The translations under genes and the position numbers were made by a program. The notes under the pieces are model-generated. The model was not told the origin of the DNA and did no database searches. It saw only the letters and a list, made by a program, of their open reading frames with translations. 64,000 nt of DNA from the NCBI GenBank assembly GCA_015698045.1, contig BLAL01000039.1:62001-126000 (forward strand), written 5' to 3'. This document shows positions 47,951-58,949 of this stretch, one piece after another. This DNA is from Rhizophagus clarus. Its lineage: Eukaryota > Glomeromycota > Glomeromycetes > Glomerales > Glomeraceae. Positions within the stretch are counted from its first letter, which is position 1, and each line of letters starts with the position of its first letter.

Positions 47951-50216
47951 TTTTATTATATATATAAAAAATAATATAATCAAAATAAGCTAATAAAATA
48001 CTTAATTATTTATTTTAATTATATATTAGAATTGATCAATAGATTTTTGATCAAAAATCCAAACAATTAAAATTGAATAATCTTAAATAGCCTAATATTA
48101 TATTTTATCTTTCTTAGCATAACAGAGATTTAAAAAATTCTATTTTTATAATAAATGAATAAAATAGAATTTTACTATATAATAGAATAAACTAAACAAA
48201 ATTTTTATGAATTTTAGAAATTTTATTCTAATATATAACAATTAACCAATCATTAGTATTTCAAATTTATTGACTTTATCATAATAAATTATTATCATTT
48301 TCAAAATAGTATAATCTTTAAAATAGTAAAGTAACATCATAAAAAAAAATTTGAATTTCAAATTTTTTTATTTTTTTTTTTATTTATTATCAACATGGTG
48401 GGTCGTGCTTGATAATACAAATGTTAAGAAATACATTAAAATCTACATAAATATAGACTATCAATAAAATATTTCTCTATTAACTATATTATCTATGCTA
48501 CTACTCCTAAAGGAATACAGCTGACTAGTCACCATGAGTCAATAGAATTTCAAATTTTATGTAATATAAATATTCTAATTAATTATAATTTTAAATTTTG
48601 ATCATATGATTAATAATAAAAATTGCAAATACTTGCAAGATGTTTAAATTAATTTATTAATCTTTATTAATTAAATTTTAATAAAATATTAAAATATTAT
48701 ATTTTTTAATTAGAATAAAAATAAAGTATTTATTTTAAAAATAACAGTTAAAGACTTAATTTTAACTTATAAAATTTTAAAATAAAGAAAACTAAAATAC
48801 TAACATTTTCTTACTGTAAAGAAATTCACAATATTAATTATGAACTTTACAAAGAGTTCACAAGAGATTATAAAAATTTACAAAAATTTGTTTTATTAAA
48901 GATAATATTTTTAAAAATTTAAGAATAAAAAATTGCTTTAATATATATAATGTTGCATTTTTACCTAAAATTTCCTCTTATATTAAAAAATATAAATAAA
49001 TAATTTACCATATTTTTCCAATATTAGTCACCTTTCAAAATTGAGTATCACCCCAAACTTTTCAAGTTTTGTTAAAAAAAATCATATATGAAATACTAAT
49101 AAAAAAACTTCTAAAATTAAACGCCCTCTAAACTTTTTGCTTAAAATTCTTGCAAAAAAGAAAGGCTTGATTTTGGAAAAATATGGTAAATAAATATTGA
49201 TAATTTAATAATTGGTAATTTATTAGTATTTATAAAAGTTATTTTTAAATTTTATAAATGATGTTAGTTTGGTCTTTAAAATTCTAATAGAATATTTAAT
49301 AATATTATTTATTTTATTAATATGATGTATAAAAATATCTAAAAATTTTGCATTTCTTTTTATGAATAATATTTTTTGAAAAATTTTTGAGTTTAAGATA
49401 TATATTTATTAATTATATTATTTTCAGTATTTGAAAAAAGATGTTTATTAAAAATAGAAGTAGCTGGGATTAATAAAAATAAAAATTTTTGGATTAATAT
49501 AAATAATATGAAAAATCTTTTTTTATATTTATTTCACCATTTATAAAAATTATAAATATAATCTAATTTTTCTATAATATATTTATTAAAGTAATTAGAA
49601 AAATTATAATCTTTGAATAGTTTAATCATAATTATAATTTATAAAATAAAGATTATATTTATTTTTTAGTATTTTACTATTTAAACAAAAAAATTTATTA
49701 ACTTAGTAAATTTAAATAAAATTATTGTTAAATGGTAAAAAATTGTAAAAAAAATTATTTATCAAAAAATTTAATATAATAATAATCTGCATTTAATCAG
49801 ATAATTTAATTGGTTAATAGATGTTTTAACCAGTTAAACTTAATTAGTTCTAAGCTTTATATGATAGTTAAAATTTATTATCCAATAAAAAGTATCAAAA
49901 TTTTATAATTTGCATAATATTTTACAATTAAGAGATTGTATTATTTTAATTTATAAATAATTTTAAAAGCCTTTGATAAACTTTTTTATACTCAATTTAT
50001 TTTATAATAAGTGATTATAAATTTTTAATTATACTGATAATTTTTTTATATTTGATATTAATTTAAAATTAAATGAATATAATATTAAAAATTCTAATGT
50101 TAATTGAAAGAAAAATTCTGTTTAAAATTATTTTAATTCATTTAATAATATTTTAAAATATGGTTATATAAATTGTATTTATAAAAGTTGTAAATCGAAA
50201 AGAAAAGTTGGAAAAA
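47951..50216. other. AT-rich intergenic DNA
   Basis: No gene seen. A minus-strand poly(A)-ended segment at about 48368-48540 (ends near GACTCATGGTGACTAGTC at its 5' side) resembles the SINE-like copies in layout but not clearly in sequence. Confidence 0.4.
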
Positions 50217-50218
50217 TA

Positions 50219-50910
50219 CAGTGGACAGTATAAATTAAGCACCATTTTCAAAGTTAATTTACAATATAAATTATAAATACCAGTATAATAAATTTATATT
50301 TATTTTAAAGATAAAACTTAAAACAACATTTTAAAAGCATTTTTTTATTTAATTAATAATACAGTTTTATAAAAATCACTTAGTTTATAAAAAAGTGAAT
50401 TTTTAACTTTTTAATTAAAACAGATACAACAAAATAAATGCCAGAATCTGATTCTTTGAGTCATAAATAGGTTAAGTTCCAAAAATCTTAAAGATTGAAT
50501 CATTAGTTATTAAGAAAATAAACTTTAAAAATCATGTAGATCACTAAAAAAATATGAATTTTATAGTAAATTTTTGATTTTTTAATGATCTACATGATTT
50601 TTAAAGTTTATTTTCTTAATAACTAATGATTCAATTTTTAAGATTTTTGGAACTTAACCTATTTATGACTCAAAGAATCAGATTTTGGCATTTATTTTGT
50701 TGTATCTGTCTTAATTAAAAAGTTGAAAATTCACTTTTTTATAAACCAAGTGATTTTTACAAAACTGTATTATTAATTAAATAAAAAAATGCTTTTAAAA
50801 TGTTATTTTAAATCTCATCTTTAAAATAAATATAAATTTATTATGCTGGTATTTATAATTTATATCATAAATTAACTTTGAAAATGGTGCTTAATTTATG
50901 CTGTCCACTG
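50219..50910. mobile_element. Foldback MITE with about 340-bp inverted arms
   Basis: The two halves are near-perfect inverted copies meeting at about 50564. The outer ends are CAGTGGACAGTATAAATTAA and TTAATTTATGCTGTCCACTG, with TA on each outer side (50217-50218, 50911-50912). The CAGTG start and TA target fit Tc1/mariner relatives. Transcription across it would give a long hairpin RNA. No ORF. Confidence 0.85.
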
Positions 50911-50912
50911 TA

Positions 50913-51385
50913 TACAAAATAGTTAAATATTTAGTATTTTTATATTTTAAAATTACAAGTAAAGTAAAAAATATTTTTTTTTAAAATTTAAAAAAAACAA
51001 AATGCATTTAAAACTAATAATTTTACAGATAATTTTAATTCTATAAATAATAATGATTAATCTAAAGAAAAAAAATAGAAATTATTTTTAGTATAAATAA
51101 AGATAATATTAAAATTTAAATTTATTGAAATTAATAATATTAAAATATATATTTAACAATAAATATAACATGATTTTTGAATTAAAAAAAAAAAAAAAAA
51201 AAATAATACTAAAATATAATAATATTAAATATTTATATTTGTCCTATCAACTTTTAAATCAGATTACATTTGCTAATACTTAGATAAATCAAAAATTATC
51301 ATAAGTATTCTTTCAAATATCAGATAATATTAGAGATTATGTTTATATTACTTTAGATATAATTTTTCTTTTATTATTTATTTTA
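50913..51385. other. AT-rich intergenic DNA
   Basis: Nothing recognised apart from an A-run at 51184-51202. Confidence 0.4.
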
Positions 51386-51524
51386 TTTTTTTTTTTTTGG
51401 CATTGATAACGCAGAAATCTTTATTGAAAATTAATGGATTACATAATAATCTATATAATTTAACCTAGAAACTGCTCCTATCCGGAGGATGAACCCCTCA
51501 TAGACTGTTCAATCATATCGCCAA
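51386..51524 (-). repeat. Poly(A)-tailed SINE/LINE-3'-end-like segment
   Basis: On the minus strand it runs GGCGATATGATTGAACAGTC, GGATAGGAGCAGTTTCTAGG, TGTAATCC, AATAAAG, TATCAATGCC then a run of 14 A. It shares layout and the end word with the copies at 32235 and 43541 but is a different subfamily. No TSD identified. Confidence 0.4.
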
Positions 51525-51869
51525 CTTTTATTATTTATAAATTACTTATTTTAAACTAATACTATTATCTTTAATAATTTACATCTAAATGGATGAATTA
51601 TTATAAATAAAGTAACTATATATATTTTTATTTTAACTTTATTATTAAAAAATATATATATATATTTCTTATAAGATATATCTATATACTTATTTACAGT
51701 AAACTATATATAATTCTTAACAAAAGTAATGGTAATAAAAATACTACTTCTTAATTTAAGTATAGCTTCATTACTATCTTAATTAGATTATTACTTCATC
51801 AGGAAATTTTATAGGGCGAAAAATTGCGTAAGTTTACGATTTTGTAAGTTTACGAAAGTTTATGGCATA

Positions 51870-52255
51870 ATATTTCGAAAAATTTTGAAATATTATATAA
51901 GTTTACAATTTCGTAAGATTTATGTGATATTACGGTCAAAATATTACATAAGTTTTCAATATCGTAAGATTTACGCAATATTACGGTCAAAATATTTTGA
52001 AAATTTACGAGACTGTAAACCTGCGTAATATTACGGTTGAAATATTTCAAAAATTTACGAAACTGTAAACCTGCGTAATATTACGATCAAAATATTCTGC
52101 AAATTTACGAAACTGTAAACCTGCGTAATATTACGGTTGAAATATTTTGAAAATTTACGAGACTGTAAACCTGCGTAATATTACGGTTAAAATATTTCAA
52201 AAATTTACGAGACTGTAAACCTGCGTAATATTACAGTTAAAATATTTCGAAAATT
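51870..52255 (+). repeat. 50-bp tandem repeat with TAATATTAC palindrome
   Basis: Units of the type TTTACGAGACTGTAAACCTG then CGTAATATTACGGTTGAAAT. Exact TAATATTAC occurs at 52026, 52076, 52126, 52176 and 52226, i.e. every 50 bp; more degenerate units extend left to about 51870. The 12-bp palindrome CGTAATATTACG in each unit suggests a dimeric protein-binding site. Confidence 0.8.
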
Positions 52256-53080
52256 TAATATTACTATTCGATCGTTAAAGCTGCGTATGCAGTAAAACAT
52301 ATACAAGGGGCATGTGATACTATTGAATAATCAAAAATAATATAAACACCTTTTCTTTTATATAAACACCTTTTTTTTAAGTTTGGGAAAACAAATTTAT
52401 TTTTATTTACGAATTTTTTATCATTTACAATTTTTATGTTAAAATTAAAGTAAATTCTAATTTTTATTATAACTTAATAAAAAAATACATATTTGATACT
52501 TGTTCGCTACTATTTTATAAAATAGTACCCAGGCTGTACGGCGTGGACATCAGTATCAGTCACAGCCCAAAAAAACGTGAGTCTCCAGCCGATATTTGGT
52601 ACGGACTAGGCCTAGCTACTCACTTAATAAATAAAAAAATAAAAATAATTATCTTCTACGATACGTAGGTCAGTTTCTCCTTCTCCTACGATCATCACGC
52701 GTGATTAAAATTGATCAAATTTATTAAATTTAAAACATGAACGTAAATATTAATTATAAATTTTATTATAGTATAATTACCCGGCCTCTCCCAAAATCTC
52801 GTTCTAAATTCACGATAATATCTTTGGCCAGTACGCGTTTACAGCTGCCGCCCAGGGTTACCATTACGATAAAGGACATAGTTCTAAATATCAAAATCAG
52901 TTTGAATATTCGATAAATACATTTAATTTATATGAATGTAATTTTATTTATTTACTTACATGGTAATCCCTGACGAAGTTCTTCCACTTTTGGCTGCACT
53001 GTTGCCCAAAAACTCTCGTCCAAAATATTCTATTTATTCTGATTCAATTAAATGGATTGGTTAATTTGAATTTAAATTCT

Positions 53081-54404
53081 AACGTCGATCCCAAACTCTT
53101 TCCGCTGATCCCTCTGTCCATTTTTTTCAGAGACACTTTTATCATTTTTACTTATATTTCTCAAGTTTTTGCCTAGCTAAGCTTGTTTCAGGGCTTAGTT
53201 AGGGCCTCTACTAGCGATATAGAACCTCCTACGTCTGAAAGCCTCGACTCTCTAATGGCTTTGGTTAGTCGGAACCACGCTAAAGCCAACAAGTTGCGAA
53301 ATGACCTCAAAAAGTGCCGCAAGCTGCTCTCAAAGCTCGTTACTGACCTTTCGATAGTTTCTGAGCCTACGACACACACTCAACTCATTACTAATGTTGC
53401 CACTTTTTCTCGTATGATTTTGGACGGCTCTTTTTCTCTTGCCGAATTTCGTAGGCAAATTCTTACAGATGAACTGCGTCTATTGATGTAGACACGTAAC
53501 CCAGATTTATCGAGTAATCTACATGAGGTTGCTCCTGCAGATTCTGTGACGATCGAACCAATCGTCAGGCACCTCCCCCGGCTTAAGGTTTTTTCGCCGA
53601 AAAAACACCAGAAACACCACAGAAAAAATTTCCATTTGCGACAATTTATTATCTCTGTCTCCTTTTTCTTTGTCTCATTTTATTACGCGACAAAAAAATT
53701 TTTAACCTTCATCCTACGCGTTTGTGCGCGCTTCTTGGTCACGATCTGAATTAGATTATTCTATTTCGAATACGTATTTTTGCCTCCTACCAATTTTATA
53801 TTTCTATTATTAGAATTTCCTTTTCTTTCCTTTTTTCTTTTTCTAAATTTTTCTTTTATAGATTTTTCTTTTCTTTTCTTTTCTTTTTGTTCGTGTGCCT
53901 TTATCTTTATCTCATGAACCCTTTCTCTTGGCCTTTCGTATTGCCTGAATACACAGTTTGTGTGCCCTTTACCTTTTCATCTCCTTTGACCCTCCACGTG
54001 CTTTCACGTGACCTTATACCTAATAGGTTTACTAACTCAACGGACCATAGATTGCCTCAGTTTAATCTTATATTGAGTTTGATGGGTCGTCTAACGGTGC
54101 TACTTAATAACAGCCTAGGCAGGGTGGGATGTCGATTTTTATAGTGGGCGTGTCATCCGTTATTTTGCTAGCATAGTTGCTTCTACTTTGGTTGGAATAT
54201 ATCAAGGGGGAAGATCTAGGGAAATTTAGTGTAATGCAATTATTCTTTTTTGACTAATTTTTATTACTTTATTTTTACTTAGGAGACTATTTAGCTTTAT
54301 TTTTAGTTAGTTTTATTTTCTTTTGTTTCTTTTTATCTCATGTAAATTGTATCGAGTAAATAATGATTAATAAAGATAAAGGCTTCTAAGCCGCATTTGC
54401 CTTA
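53081..54404 (+). mobile_element. Retroelement-like insertion inside the Myb/SANT-like intron
   Basis: A less AT-rich block flanked by 12-bp direct repeats AATTTAAATTCT (53069-53080 and 54405-54416), suggesting a target-site duplication of non-fixed type as for LINE/SINE insertions. It holds a plus-strand ORF at its 5' end and finishes with TAATAAAG and GGCTTCTAAGCCGCATTTGCC. There is no reverse transcriptase, so it is non-autonomous or internally deleted. The repeat is AT-rich, so chance cannot be excluded. Confidence 0.4.
53183..53491 (+). CDS. Hypothetical protein of the inserted element, helical/coiled-coil
   Basis: Open frame of about 102 codons beginning after a TTGTTTCAG acceptor-like site (an upstream exon is possible; the reported start codon is not necessarily real). 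The peptide has a Ser/Thr-rich start (STSDIEPPTSESLDSLM) and a basic helix (ANKLRNDLKKCRKLLSKL) with leucine spacing like a short coiled coil. After TAG 53489-53491 the same frame remains open for about 85 more codons (PIVRHLPRLKVFSPKK...), so the stop may be a mutation. The layout resembles an ORF1-type nucleic-acid-binding protein, but this is only a guess. Confidence 0.35.
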   Translation: MFQGLVRASTSDIEPPTSESLDSLMALVSRNHAKANKLRNDLKKCRKLLSKLVTDLSIVSEPTTHTQLITNVATFSRMILDGSFSLAEFRRQILTDELRLLM

Positions 54405-54609
54405 AATTTAAATTCTTTCTTAAAGAAATTATAGATATTAGTCATATGAACCTATTGGCAACAGAGTCCCAAAAATCATAGCGGCTTCTACCATTAATAT
54501 TGTGGTAGGCGCGGTTTCTGTCTTGGCGTATGTCAACAAGTTTGTCCATCATAGCCCAGTTCCAATAGACGTTATAGTGAGAATGACGTGAACGTGTGTG
54601 GCGAGGCAT

Positions 54610-55440
54610 TATTAGTTTAGATTTGATTTTTATAATTTGATTTTGGGATGAGTAAAAATTTGAAAGAAAGTCGTAAAATATCACTTTAAATAAAATTTGA
54701 ACAATACCTCTTTGGTTTGATTTTATTTCTCGTTTCAATTAAAATTTAATTTATTACACTTTTCATTATTAAACATATTAATTAAATTATATACATGTTT
54801 AATTGTTTTAAATATAAATATCAATATATCATATTTAAAAATAAAACAATTTATTATTAGCACATTCTATTGAATTTTAAATATTTCGCATACATTTCTT
54901 AAAAAAATTAATTTTTTTTAATCAATTTAATTAAAAATAATTATATTCTGATTAAATATTTTGCGTACATTTCTTAAAAAAATCATAAAAAAAATCTTGT
55001 ACATCGTACATGCAATTACTAAATATCATCCCCTTGTGATAAATAAAAAATTACGCAACACAAATTCAACACAAATTCAACACAAATTTAACAAATTTAA
55101 CGAAATTTGACCAAAATTAATAATTTTTTACCAGAATTATCAACACAAATTGAACACAAATTGAACACAAGTTTCAGTCACGATTTATTTATGTCACGCC
55201 CACGTTGTTGATAATTAATCTGCATGATATGATTCTGCATACAGTATCGTATTTTCTGGCCAATCAAAATTAGGCTGATCCTTGCATGTGATTTAATCAG
55301 CACGCGTTTTTTGTCCTATTTATTTTTTGTCTCTTTATTTCTTTATTTTTTTGTTCAATATTTTTCTCTTCTTTTTATTATTTCTTTATTCTTTTATTCA
55401 ATATTTTTTAATTATATACAGAATATTTACATATATTTCA
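54610..55440. repeat. Short CAACACAAATT tandem repeats and flanking DNA
   Basis: At about 55048-55170 the word CAACACAAATT(C/T/G)AA is repeated at least six times with degeneration. The rest is AT-rich DNA upstream of the Myb/SANT-like gene, without a recognised feature. Confidence 0.5.
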
Positions 55441-56230
55441 TAATTTATTGCTTTGCAGGTATAGAAATATTTGTTTATTAATAATAATTATTTCATTATT
55501 TTTTACTTCTTTTTTACTTTGTATCGTAATACTGACAATAATATACATGTTTCCTTTATTTCTTTTTACTTGTACTTTAATACTAACGATCGATACTAAT
55601 AATACTAATTATGTTTTTTTTACTCCTTTTACTTAATACTAACAACATGTTTATTTTTTATTTTGTCTCCCCTTTCTTTTATTTTTAGTTTATTCTTTGC
55701 AGGTATAGAAATATTTGTTTATTAATACTAATTATTTTCATTTTCTTTTTACCTCTGTTACTTTGTGTCGTAATACTAACAATAATATCCATATTTCCTT
55801 TATTCTTTTTTACGTTTACTTCAATACTAACGATACTAACAATACTAATTATGTTTTTTTACTCCTTTTACTTAATACTAACAACATGTTTATTTTTCCT
55901 CTTTCTTTTATTTTTAGTTTATTCTTTGCAGGTATAGAAATATTTGTTTATTAATACTAATTGTTTTAATACTAACGCGTTTTTTACCCTAATTGTTACT
56001 TTATATCGTAATACTAACAATACTATCTACGTTTCCTTTTTTTCTTTTACTTGTACTTTAATACTAACGATAATATCCATGTTTCTACTGTTTCTTTAAC
56101 TCTTTTTACTCTAATATTAACAACACTAACAATACTAACAATATTTCTTTTATCTTTATATCTAATACCAACGTTACTATAGCTGTTTCTCTTCTTTTTA
56201 CATCTAATTGTATCGTTACTCTTTCTTTTT
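55441..56230 (+). repeat. TACTAAC-rich tandem repeats, about 230-240-bp unit
   Basis: Three units begin with TTTGCAGGTATAGAAATATT at about 55453, 55697 and 55926, and a degenerate continuation follows. About ten exact TACTAAC words plus several TACTAAT lie between them, on a pyrimidine-rich plus strand. Each unit start places a 3' splice-like CAG directly against a GTATAG donor-like word. Confidence 0.7.
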
Positions 56231-56329
56231 TTACTTTTATATATTCTGTATATAGTAATAAATACTTGTAATTTTTTATAATTTAATTCATATTATATCT
56301 AATAAAATATACATTATATAAACTTATAG

Positions 56330-56580
56330 TACAAAAATGAATTTTGAAACATTACAAAATATTTATGTAAAATTACGAATCGTCAAAATATTTTAAAAAG
56401 TTGCGAAATATTACGCAATAAAATTACACAATATTACGAACCGTAAAATTACGAAACTTTGCATATCATAATATTTCGAAATATTTTAAAAAGTTACAAA
56501 ATATTACTCTTCCGCAAACTTGCGGCAGATCTGGAAACTTACGAAATATTACGATGCGTAATCTTGCGCAACTTTTCGCA
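56330..56580 (-). repeat. Right subterminal repeat array of the large TIR element
   Basis: Degenerate words ATATTACGAA, AAAATTACG, ATATTTCGAAATATTT mirror the left array in reverse complement and end in the right TIR. Confidence 0.5.
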
Positions 56581-56604
56581 CTATAAAATTTCCTGATGTT
56601 ATTA

Positions 56605-58900
56605 TACCAAATTGAAAAACAATAAAAAAAAAATAATTTCAAATACTAATATTATTCCTATTCTATTATCTATAATAACTTTTATTATAATAAATTTTAT
56701 TTATGTAATTTTTTCATAAAATAAATTTTTAGAAAATTTCTAATTAAACTGAAAATTTTGCATTCCTATAAAACAATATATTTCTTTCTTACAAAAAATA
56801 ATAAAAATCTAAATATTTTTATTCAAAAAATCATATTAAACTTATATGATAATAAATTATTGCTAAAATCAAAATGATCATTATATTACATTTTTTTAAT
56901 TTTCATTATAAAAACTTTAAAATATATATATTTTTAATTAATCAATCATTTTATTATGATATTATAAAATAATTATATCCATAATGTTTTTTAAAGTATG
57001 TAGTATAAAAATTTTTCTTTTAATAATGATTTTTTTTTTGTTTATTTTAAAATTCAGATCTCAAATTCTAATAAAAATTTTTGTTTGATTTTATTAAGAA
57101 AATGGTAATATAAAAAAAAAAAATATTACAAGTTATTTTTCAATTTTTTTAAAAAGAAGTGAAATAATTTTAAAAATAATATAATTATTAATAATAAGAT
57201 TATTAATAATAATAGCATGTAAAATCAAATTAAAGCATATTTTAATATAGATACTAAAGGTCAACCCTAATATTTATTAAATAATAAAAATATATATTTT
57301 TAACTCCTTTTCTGAAAATAAAAAAAAATCATTATTTTATTATAAAATTTATATTTTATATTAAAAAACTGATTGTTATTACTTTTGTCAGATTATATTT
57401 AAGAAAATTTTAGAAATTGTTGATTTAATTAATTATATTTAATAATGCAGTAACAATAATTAAAATAAAGCAATTTATTAATGATAAATCACTTATTTAT
57501 TTTTTTAAAAAGAAAGTTTATCTTAAAAATTTTTTTATTGTTAATTAGTCTTTTATATATATTATATATATTATATGATAATAATTATTATTTATCAATT
57601 ATATATTAGAAAATTAAATGTTACTTATTAATTGAAAAACTTAAAAACTTGCAGTTTTAAAAATAATCATGATTTTAAAAATATTTGATATTAATTTTGA
57701 TGATTTCTTTGAGATTTAATTTAAATTTTAATAAAATTTATAAATTTTATTATAATAAATAACTTTTATTAATTAATTTTTTAGATTTAAAAACAGGATT
57801 TTAAACTTATATATAATTTTTAAAAAAAAATAATTTTTATTTTTATTTAATTAATATTTCACAAATATTAGACTAATCATTATAAAGATTTATATATAAA
57901 TAGATTTAATACTGCTGAATAACTTTATTTAAACACAAAAAAGTAATAATATTTAATTAAAGTAATGTTATTATGTTTTGAAGTTAAAAAAGAAAAAAAT
58001 TTTTTTGGAATTAATACTGTTTAAAAAATACAAATTTCTTTATAAATATTATACTTAGCCTTAAAAAAATTAAATTATAAGTATTTTTGATATTGATAAA
58101 TAACTTTACTTAAATTTTATATATAAAAAAATTAGTAAATAAAAAATAAGAATATAAGAATATTATTGTAAAAATATGATTTTTTTATAAATATTAAATA
58201 TAATAATATTATGTTTATAAAAATTAAAATATATAAAATAATAAAAAAAAGTATTAGTTTAAAAAAATTTTTGTAAAAAAATTTTTTAATATATATATAT
58301 AATTTTCTTCTCTATATACATTTTTTACTACTATATATAACTAATTTACTATGTATATATAATTATAATATTTATTTTTTATTTATACAAAATTCAAAAT
58401 TTAATAATTTTATGTAATAAATAAATTTTAATATGCATAAATAATTATCAGTTAATAATAAAAATTATAAGTTAAATTTTAGCAAATTAATATATAATTT
58501 GCATTTAACATTGATTTTTAATAAATTTAATTAATTTTAAAAATAGCAAAATATTTATAATTTTGTACAAATTTTTTATAACCTCTATATTAGATATCTG
58601 GAATCCTTTTAATAGAAATTTTTTTTTTTAAAAGATTTTTTAAGATTCATATAGAATATTTTTAATAAATAGAAATTTTTTTTTTAAGATTTCTAAAAGT
58701 TTATATAAAAAGAGTTCATATAATTTAGTTTATATAAAAAAAGTTTATATGAAAAAAGTTTATATAAAATATTAATAGAGATTTTCTAAATTTGATAGAA
58801 ATTTTTTTCCTAAGAATCTGTATAGAATATTTTAATAAAGATTTTTTTTTTATGAAATTTTTTAGAATTCATATAAGATATTTTAATAGAAATTTTTTTC
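56605..58900. other. AT-rich intergenic desert
   Basis: No gene. At about 58600-58890 there are degenerate repeats of AATAGAAATTTTTTT and TTCATATAGAATATTTT. Confidence 0.45.
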
Positions 58901-58949
58901 TTTTTATATATATATATGAAAATTTAATTTGAAATTTTACTATACAAAA

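Larger units (their letters stand above)
52649..54609 (-). pseudogene. Myb/SANT-like DNA-binding protein, broken
   Basis: Minus-strand gene starting MPRHTRSRHSHYNVYWNWAM at 54609. Exon 1 54452-54609 and exon 2 52960-53029 join in frame to read RSRYDFWDSVANRIFWTR, then QQCSQKWKNFVRDYH. Intron 2 (52884-52959, GTAAGT...GATATTTAG) leads to exon 3, NYVLYRNGNPGRQL, which hits a TAA at 52839-52841; beyond it the frame continues TRTGQRYYREFRTRFWERP. An Arg-rich tail (DDRRRRRN, then TGA) lies near 52665-52690. The W...FW...VA..I / QCxxKWxNFVRDY pattern is that of trihelix/Myb-SANT-like domains. Intron 1 has a weak GTTCAT donor and is swollen to about 1.4 kb by an insertion. It could be a captured host gene or the DNA-binding protein of the enclosing element, as PIF/Harbinger elements encode. 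Confidence 0.6.
51797..56598. mobile_element. Large TIR composite element with subterminal iteron-like arrays
   Basis: The left end CATCAGGAAATTTTATAGGG (51797 on) and the right end in reverse complement CATCAGGAAATTTTATAGTG (to 56598) continue as imperfect inverted repeats for about 42 bp. Both ends are followed inwards by repeats rich in TTACG, CGTAA and ATATTTCGAAA. The left array has a strict 50-bp period. The interior holds a broken Myb/SANT-like gene, a retroelement-like insertion and TACTAAC-rich repeats. TTATTA occurs next to both ends (51788-51793, 56599-56604) and may be a 6-bp TSD, but three extra bases on the left make this uncertain. No DDE transposase is seen. Confidence 0.6.

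Noticed and set aside
52026..52234. Integrated geminivirus-type origin
   Set aside because: Only the nonanucleotide is present; no Rep gene or typical stem-loop was found, and the palindrome is explained by a repeated binding site.
54442..54738. 98-residue minus-strand ORF taken from its first ATG
   Set aside because: The upstream Lys/Ile-rich part looks non-coding; the real start is likely the later ATG at 54609 (MPRHTRSR), and the end runs into an intron.
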